Shown here piece after piece: positions 58,262-64,000 of a stretch of DNA of 64,000 nt (positions are counted from its first letter, which is position 1; each line of letters begins with the position of its first letter). The translations under genes were made by a program, and so were the position numbers. A model generated the notes under the pieces. The model did no database searches and was not told the origin of the DNA. It saw nothing but the letters and a program-made list of their open reading frames with translations. The stretch spans positions 930,001-994,000 of the forward strand of contig JAWNGF010000003.1 of NCBI GenBank assembly GCA_037039685.1, given 5' to 3'. The stretch comes from Ceratobasidium sp. AG-K. Taxonomy: Eukaryota > Basidiomycota > Agaricomycetes > Cantharellales > Ceratobasidiaceae.

Positions 58262-58271
58262 ATCACGTGAT
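58262..58271. promoter_or_regulatory. CACGTG-centred palindrome upstream of FKBP gene
   Basis: ATCACGTGAT is a perfect 10-bp palindrome containing an E-box core, about 70-79 nt upstream of the FKBP ATG. Such sites bind bHLH factors in fungi; use here is inference. Confidence 0.35.
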
Positions 58272-58281
58272 GTTTTGGTCG

Positions 58282-58288
58282 TATATAA
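58282..58288 (+). promoter_or_regulatory. TATA box upstream of FKBP gene
   Basis: TATATAA lies 53-59 nt upstream of the ATG at 58341 and just downstream of the CACGTG palindrome. Confidence 0.5.
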
Positions 58289-58340
58289 ATCAAATCAATT
58301 TTGCGCGGTGTCTTTCAATTCCGCTCCTCCACAATCCAAA

Positions 58341-60082
58341 ATGACAGTCAGCGTCGCAATCTGGTCTCAAGATCTCGAGCCTAACAAGCGCAATGTCTAC
58401 ACCGTCGAGAACGACATCCGAATCTCTGGTGCTTCGCTCGCTGCCGACCTAGCCGACGATAAAGGCCGTACTGTCGTCGAGGTTGTAATTAAAATCCCAG
58501 AGGAGTATGACGTTGAAGATCTTCCAGTTGACGAGAAGACTGGTGAACGCCCTCCTATGCACAAGTTTGTTCTTTGTGCACTCACCGCTGGAAAGGTTCG
58601 CAGGCTACCTGATTCGATTCAGGCCTTCGCTGACGTTCCATCTGTAGGTTGAGCAGCAGCCTCTCGACCTTGTCCTCCCTGAAGGCGAGGAAATTGAGTT
58701 TGTCGTAAAGGGAAAGAAGTGCGTACAAACAATTTGCCGGCTAAAATTTTACTTATTTCATTCCCGCCCCCAGCCGCATTCACCTATACGGCAACTACAT
58801 CCAACAGAACCCTGACGGCGATGACGACGACGACGACGAAGATGAGGACTCTGATGGAGACGAGTCCAACCTCGAGGATTTACCCTCCGACTTCGAGATT
58901 GACCTTGAGGGCCTTGAGGAAACCGAGCTCGAGGATTCAGGGTACGATCATATAATGATATATTGCAATGTCTGCTCACCTATTGCATGATAGCCGCTTC
59001 GAGGAGGTCGATGATGTTCCTGCCGTCAAGAATGCTAAGCGCGCGCGCGAAGACGAAGAGATGGCCGATGTTTCAACTGCTTCAGGTTGGTTGTAGTCTT
59101 TGCTATGTCAACCAATACTAATAGGCTGCCCACTGTAGCTGCCGACACCTCCGCCACTATGTCTAAGAAAGAGAAGAAGCGGGCAAAGAAGCTAAAGAAT
59201 GAGGCTGGCAAGGCTGCTCCTGCACCTGCCACTACCACTACGACCGTTGCGGCTACCACCACTACCACTACTAGCCCCGCAAAGGAGAAGAAAGAGGCAC
59301 CCAAACCCGTAGAGAAGAAGGATGCCGGTAAGAAGGACGGCGAGAAGAAGGATGGCGAGAAAAAGAAAAAGGTGAAGAAATAAATTCACCTCCCGAACTC
59401 AAAGCCGCGACTTGTCACCTCGGAGTGCAGGCGTGGCCTTGGTGCGTGCTATACAAAAAATTTGTACAGACGTTGATCTATACTCCGTCCCTCAATTCCA
59501 TGCTCGTTTATTTGTGGACCACCGTGACCAACATTTCTATACTTGCAGAGTGAGCCCAAGACGCTTGCAGGAGGTGTGACTATCGAAGACAAGAAAATTG
59601 GAACCGGTAAGTTCCTTATTCATGACCCCATACAGGCACGGCAAGCCTGTGATTAAAATCGGCTGTTTATCCGCTCACTTGCATTCACCAGGCCCAGCCG
59701 CGAAAGCGGGAAAGAAAATTGGAATGCGGTACATCGGGCGTCTCAAGAATGGAAAGGTGTTTGATTCTAATACCAAGGGTAGGAAGCTGTTTCTTTAGGA
59801 TAGTGGTCGTGTGTTACTGATCTGAATCCCGTAGGCAAGCCATTCTTCTTTACCCTTGGCGCTGGAGATGTGATCAAAGGATGGGACGAAGGAATTCCAG
59901 GAATGCTCGTCGGTGGTGAGCGCGTGCTTACCATCCCTGCTGCCAAGGCATACGGCAAGCGTGGTGCCCCACCCGACATTCCTCCCAACTCTGAGTTGAC
60001 CTTTGGTTAGTGATCTGTTTCTCGAGATTATTCAACGTGCTCAATCCTATTCACAGAGGTTAAATTGGTCGAGGTCAAGTAA
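58341..60082 (+). CDS. Nucleolar FKBP-type peptidyl-prolyl isomerase (FPR3/FPR4-like)
   Basis: A proline isomerase with an N-terminal nucleoplasmin-like domain, which in yeast acts on histones and ribosomal DNA chromatin. The ATG at 58341 opens [16 protein letters not shown], with [20 protein letters not shown], an intron, then [20 protein letters not shown] and [17 protein letters not shown]. An acidic tract and a Lys-rich tract ([12 protein letters not shown], then [14 protein letters not shown]) follow. A longer intron (about 59371-59548) leads to [20 protein letters not shown] and the FKBP domain: [74 protein letters not shown] and VKLVEVK. Active-site aromatics and the GWDEG / IPPNS motifs are all present. 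Intact. Confidence 0.92.
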
Positions 60083-60272
60083 TGGGGCGATTGTAACTAC
60101 GAATATCTAGCCCGTTGTAAATCTCGAGAATCAGACAAATGGCATATGTTGTTACTTCGGATATGAGCGCAAGGGCCTGGAATAGGGAGTGTAGTGTTGT
60201 CAGCGAGAGAGGTAGAACGAACGGCAGCAATCCCTGGAGTGCTGTAGTATTATACAAGATCACAATCTTCAA

Positions 60273-60377
60273 GCGTGGGTAGTATAATGGTTATTATCTC
60301 GGTTTCCCATCAACTGGGTCCAGCTCCAACTGGCTGACATACTACCGAGGAACCGGGTTCGATTCCCGGCTCACGCA
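60273..60377 (+). tRNA. tRNA-Gly (anticodon CCC) with a 33-nt intron
   Basis: Acceptor stem GCGTGGG (60273-60279) pairs with CTCACGC (60370-60376), with discriminator A. The D arm is GTAT-AATGGTTA-TTAT. The anticodon stem TCGGT (60299-60303) pairs with ACCGA (60344-60348). The loop reads TT-CCC-A before the intron. The T arm is CCGGG-TTCGATT-CCCGG. The intron (about 60310-60342) sits one base 3' of the anticodon, the canonical eukaryotic position, and contains TGGG, which can pair with the anticodon CCCA. Sliding the stem by one base would give UCC, which is also glycine, but it leaves a pyrimidine at position 37, so CCC is preferred. Confidence 0.85.
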
Positions 60378-60559
60378 AACGTTTTGCCATCCGAAGCGAA
60401 AAGTCTTTTTAGTCTATCCAGTTCAACAAAAAGATCGCAATACACAGGCCTAGATTGACGCATTTTACAAACTTTTGTTTTCTAGTTATAGGTGGAGATA
60501 ATACAACTTTTTGGCGGTTAAGCTGCACGACAGAAGTACTACATTTTGCTATATAGGAA
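60378..60559. other. Short gap between tRNA and PTR2 remnant
   Basis: About 180 nt. A T-run (GTCTTTTTAG) about 25 nt downstream of the tRNA could act as the RNA polymerase III terminator. Confidence 0.4.
60403..60407 (+). terminator. Candidate RNA polymerase III terminator of tRNA-Gly
   Basis: A TTTTT run about 26 nt downstream of the tRNA 3' end. Pol III normally stops at four or more T residues; position and strand fit. Confidence 0.4.
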
Positions 60560-62390
60560 TCACTGCTCAGCATCCGGTTTCATAACCCTATCCCCTCCCC
60601 TTCCTTGACGGCCTATCTCTTTTTGAGCCTCCTCTTCATAGTCGAGGTGGTGAAAGCAAAGCCAGAAGGCAATGCCAGCAATAAACTGCGGTCGCGCAAG
60701 TTACAACAAAATCCATCGAGAGAGGTATGTACTTACAGCGGCAATACCACAACCAGCGTACTTTCCACGACTTGGGTCAGTAGGTTCTGCAGTACATTGC
60801 GACGCAATCTACTCACGTTCCAGACCAAATAGGGATCCTCGCTCACGGGCACAAGTGCTTCAGAAATTGCATTTCCGATCGCCGTTGTGAACAAGAATGC
60901 GGCCATCACCAGACTTTTCATCCGAAGTGGCGCCTTGGTAAACCCGTACTCGAGGCCCGTAATACTAGCGAAACTATACAATATCCGTCAGCAAAGGCGC
61001 CTGCCCGGACTCTCAAATGCACACATTTCAGACGCTGCGATTAGAACATAGGCAGGCGTCTGAAGCCATACGTTCAAATGACTTGGTGTGTCACAGTTGG
61101 TAACGAATCTACCGCATGGGTTTGTACGATAGATCGCATTTTGGAGAACTGCGGCTTAAATCATGGAAAGAGCTGCGAGTATGAAACCGAAAGTAATGCG
61201 TTGGATGGAACGCACAACCCAACCAAGTTTCCGAAGTCCAGGATAACTTGGACCAAATGAGAAAACGTGGGCTGCGACAACATGCAGACTCACACAACGC
61301 GATCCATGAGTGGGATGATGATGATAATGGCTATAGGATCGATATTCTGAAGGATATCGTTAGGAACGCCGTGGTACACGTAGTGCCAGCTTGTGAAACA
61401 ATATTGCTGGTCATTTGGTTATCTAGTTCGAGCGTAGATAGATAAGCTATGAACTTTAGGTATAAAAGGGCGCATACATGGTACCCAGAAGCTGCAGTAA
61501 CCTAGTCAAATCATGCAAAAGACGTAATTGTTTAAAGAACTCACAGCAGGAAGAATACAAACACCTTGACGGCATTCATCGTTCGTTTCATCTCGTCAAC
61601 GAATGCCTGGCAAAATCATAACAGGTGACCAACGGGTATAATGAGTGATTGACAGGCCGAATAACATAGGTGCTTACATCGTCCCAGGTTGGTAAGCCGA
61701 AGCTTTTCTTCTCTTTCTTTGAAAGTTGTACGGATGGATCCGTTTCGATGTTGGCTCCCCCAACGTAACTCGGCCGTGCATTGTCCCACTTGCTAGGATC
61801 ATGCATGCGGCGAATAGTCTCCATGGGGTTCCAACCCCAGACCCCCCTGTAAACCAAACGTAGGACTCGATATGCCTCCAAATGGATTGAACCACGAGGT
61901 GGGTGAGTGATGTAGAGTTTACGACCAAGGAATAAAACTACTGGGACAACAAGATACATGATAGTCGGCTGTGAGAGAGGATTAGGCTGACTCCAAAAGC
62001 AGCTGTTTAAAAGTCTTACTATCAGACAGGACAGCCAGAACCCGATGTGAAGCTCTACTTCCGTGGTAGCGATTGATGATAGGGAGCCAATGTTGATCGT
62101 CTACCGACCTTGTGTTAACCACGGGGTCTCTGCGTAGTTGGCTGGAGCTTGCCAAGTAAAAATACATGAAGACGCGCTGGATTGTCAGATTCGGATCTAC
62201 AATGACCTTTTCGCCACTTGGCAACGTCCTGATTACCTCTCGAGAGTCGGGAATTTGCTCAGCAACAAGAGGTGAAACATTGGACTTGATAGCACCAGTC
62301 GCAAATACAATGATGGTTATGCTGATGATGAACCCGGCAAATACCCCATTGGGCGAGTTTTGCGATATTCATGTGTCGGTGTATCCGGTA
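60560..62390 (-). pseudogene. Decayed PTR2-type (POT family) peptide transporter
   Basis: Remnant of a proton-coupled oligopeptide transporter. Recognisable pieces, in coding order, are GVFAGFIISITIIVFATGAI, IKSNVSPLVAEQ, TLPSGEKVIVDPNLTIQRVF, INIGSLSSIATTEVELHIGF, IMYLVVPVVLFLGRKLY, VWGWNPMETIRRMHDPSKWD, AFVDEMKRTMNAVKVFVFF, GVPNDILQNIDPIAIIII, NVWLQTPAYVLIAASEM, FASITGLEYGFTKAP, MKSLVMAAFLFTTAIGNAIS and FIAGIAFWLCFHHLDYEEEA, with the stop at 60560-60562. Three defects suggest loss of function. The first four or so helices are missing, because the DUF1996 gene ends at 62509 and leaves no room. There is an in-frame TAA at 61156-61158 where a residue between SMI and AAVLQ is expected. A one-base shift lies near 61369. 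The family call is firm; the pseudogene status is probable. Confidence 0.75.
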
Positions 62391-62508
62391 ACCTCGCTCC
62401 AGCGCATAAGTTGCCTTAGTCTCGCAACGCAGTTACAAGGAAAACACACAAAGTGCACATTGAGGAAGTACGGCAATCCCGCAGCAGGGTTCCAGTATAT
62501 TACCTTAC

Positions 62509-64000
62509 TCAGAAGAATCTATCACGCACATGCATTCCCGGCATGTCGCGGTGCATATGACCGTAGTGACGCCGCGTGCGGCTCGTAGAAGTGCACTTCT
62601 CCGTCTCAGTAATGGTGACAGTCACCGTGACCTTCTCGTGGTTGATGCTATTCGTACAGCTGACGGTGGTCGCGGTGATCGTCGATGAAGGCTTGACTGA
62701 GTTGGCGACAACGGATGTGGGTTCGATGGCTGGGATCGGAGTTGCCGTTACAGGGTTCTGGACGCTGGTCACTTGAGCTACGTTAGTCATCGCAGGTGGA
62801 GAAATGGTTGAAGTGGCTAGCTGCAAGCGCACACGAACAGTAAGGTTGGATGAAGCCCGAACCGATTGAAACACTTACCCCTGCTAGTGAGCTATACAAA
62901 GATTTGCGTGCAGCGCCATCGACGTCCACGAGTCGAAATGCGGCGGTGCTGTTCGCGCACTTGGCTGGGTCAACGTCTCCAATTATGGATGTGTTTAAAA
63001 AGAATTCGCCTCCAACAGGATAGTCCGCGGGGTTTTGGCTGACTAGTTCCTTAGCTTGAGCCTCGCGCCAACCATTGAAGAAGTCTCTGTTGACGCAGGA
63101 ATTTAGAGACGCGCATCTGGTAATATTCATCCTGGCACCTACGCATGATATGTGTAGGATGGCCCGCTAGATAGCTCCAGATAACCCTTGGTCATATCAT
63201 ATTGTCCAGACATGCGATATTGAATCATCAATCTATGAGTGGTGATCCATGTTAAAAAGGACTGGCGGAACATCGGCGGTCTAACGTACCGAATATATGG
63301 AATACGCATGAATCCTTCCTGAGCGGAGCGGGACCAAGTCCAGGTTCCGTCATTCAGCTGCTTAACGAATGAAGGGAAGCCGATGTTGCCTTTCATCCAA
63401 TTCTTGCAGCCTGCGGCGAATGACGGAATACATTAGTGCGATTCCAATAAAGAAAGTACACGATATATCCCTTACATCGATCGGGAAACTCCCAACTAGC
63501 CTGTCCTTTGGTTTTGCCTCCATCTTCTTCGCCGTCGCAGTACCAGTTGACGCCCGATGTCTCCGCATCGGTACTATTGGTAGCAAACGCATTCCCAGTG
63601 ACCATTCGCACGCCTGTAGTCAAATTTGTCAACATCAGGACGGCACATTTCTGGAGTTATATCCAACGAACCTTGAGGAAGAGGATTAACAGGTACACCG
63701 TTGTACTCTGGAATACCCGCGTAATAGGCTCGAAGCTTGACCTCGACAGGGACTCGAGTCTGGCCATTGTTGGTGACGAAAAATAAGGTTGGGATCCAGT
63801 AAGAGGAAGAGTCTTGCTGTGTGCATGAAGTGCAGCCCGCACGAAGCTCATCAGAGGAGTTGGTCGTGCGCGAGATGGCATTAGAGCCAAAGAAAGTGTC
63901 TGATGCCGAATAATGTCAACAGTGGTTCCACATGAATTGCCAGATTTCACTTACGAAGATGGGTGGAGTTAGTGCCAGGCGACATGATAGGGTCAACCAT
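62509..64000 (-). CDS. DUF1996-domain secreted-type protein, 5' end outside window
   Basis: The C-terminal part of a fungal DUF1996 protein, a secreted family of unknown function. Reading leftwards from the window edge: MVDPIMSPGTNSTHL (the family's 'R-x-DPI-x-SPG ... H-x-H' start), an intron, TFFGSNAISRTTNSSDELRA, CTSCTQQDSSSYWIPTLFF (conserved Cys pair and YW-x-P), VEVKLRAYYAGIPEYNGVPV, GLRMVTGNAFATNS, WEFPDRC, CKNWMKGNIGFPSFVKQLND, LSSGPSYTYHADFFNGW, FFLNTSIIGDVDPAKC, then a Thr/Ser/Val-rich stalk (EKVTVTVTITETEKCTSTS) and a His/Met-rich end (RRHYGHMHRDMPGMHVRD). The stop is at 62509. The signal peptide should lie beyond 64000. Exons join without a break. Confidence 0.75.

Noticed and set aside
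60299..60348. UCC anticodon reading of the tRNA
   Set aside because: It requires the stem CTCGG/CCGAG and leaves a pyrimidine at position 37; the CCC reading keeps A37 and a canonical intron site. Both would be glycine.
27900..61400. Programmed ribosomal frameshifting as explanation of the recurrent one-base shifts
   Set aside because: Sites lack a shared slippery heptamer or downstream structure, lie in unrelated genes, and several occur within one gene. Sequence error or mutation is simpler.

Overview
This window is nuclear DNA of a filamentous fungus, most likely an Agaricomycete and possibly a Rhizoctonia/Ceratobasidium-type basidiomycete. That placement is inferred from gene content and gene architecture, not from a database search. 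Genes are on both strands and split by many short GT-AG introns, mostly about 44-60 nt. Spacing is compact. The products are typical of basidiomycetes: a fungal polysaccharide lyase 14, a GH79 beta-glucuronidase, two 'macrofage activating glycoprotein' GPI proteins, DUF6699, DUF1996 and DUF2421 proteins, a forkhead factor, Dbf4, and a nucleolar FKBP.

Layout. 0-11 kb: a secreted PL14 lyase (-), a large DUF2421/FUSC-like membrane protein (-) and a secreted GPI-type GH79 (+). The lyase and the GH79 could both act on glucuronic-acid polymers. 11.5-20.6 kb: a BTB protein (+), a DUF6699 protein (-), MAG-like glycoprotein 1 (-), a membrane protein (-) and a forkhead transcription factor (-). 20.9-22.1 kb: a YMC1-type mitochondrial carrier (-), followed by 2.6 kb without a recognisable gene. 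24.7-33.3 kb: a GT15 mannosyltransferase lacking its N-terminal anchor, an M20 carboxypeptidase, MAG-like glycoprotein 2, a small Cys/His protein and a BRI3-like protein (all +). 33.5-42.1 kb: an amidohydrolase-like protein (-), DBF4 (+) and a tandem duplication of about 2.6 kb carrying the DBF4 3' end plus an unknown Ser/Pro-rich gene (-). 42.7-53.4 kb: four tandem MUP1-type amino-acid permeases (+). 53.6-60.1 kb: a tiny probable complex I subunit (-), a large AT-hook nuclear protein (+) and an FPR3/4-type FKBP (+). 60.3-64 kb: an intron-containing tRNA-Gly, a decayed PTR2 peptide transporter (-) and a partial DUF1996 gene (-).

Two patterns dominate. First, local duplication: permeases A-D, DBF4-tail/unknown-gene copies 1 and 2, and the dispersed MAG pair. 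Second, at about fourteen places a conserved reading frame is restored only by adding one base, often inside a short homopolymer. This occurs even in genes expected to be essential. It looks more like consensus error than biology and should be settled before any gene here is called a pseudogene. The PTR2 remnant is different: it also has a nonsense codon and has lost its first third, so its decay is probably real.
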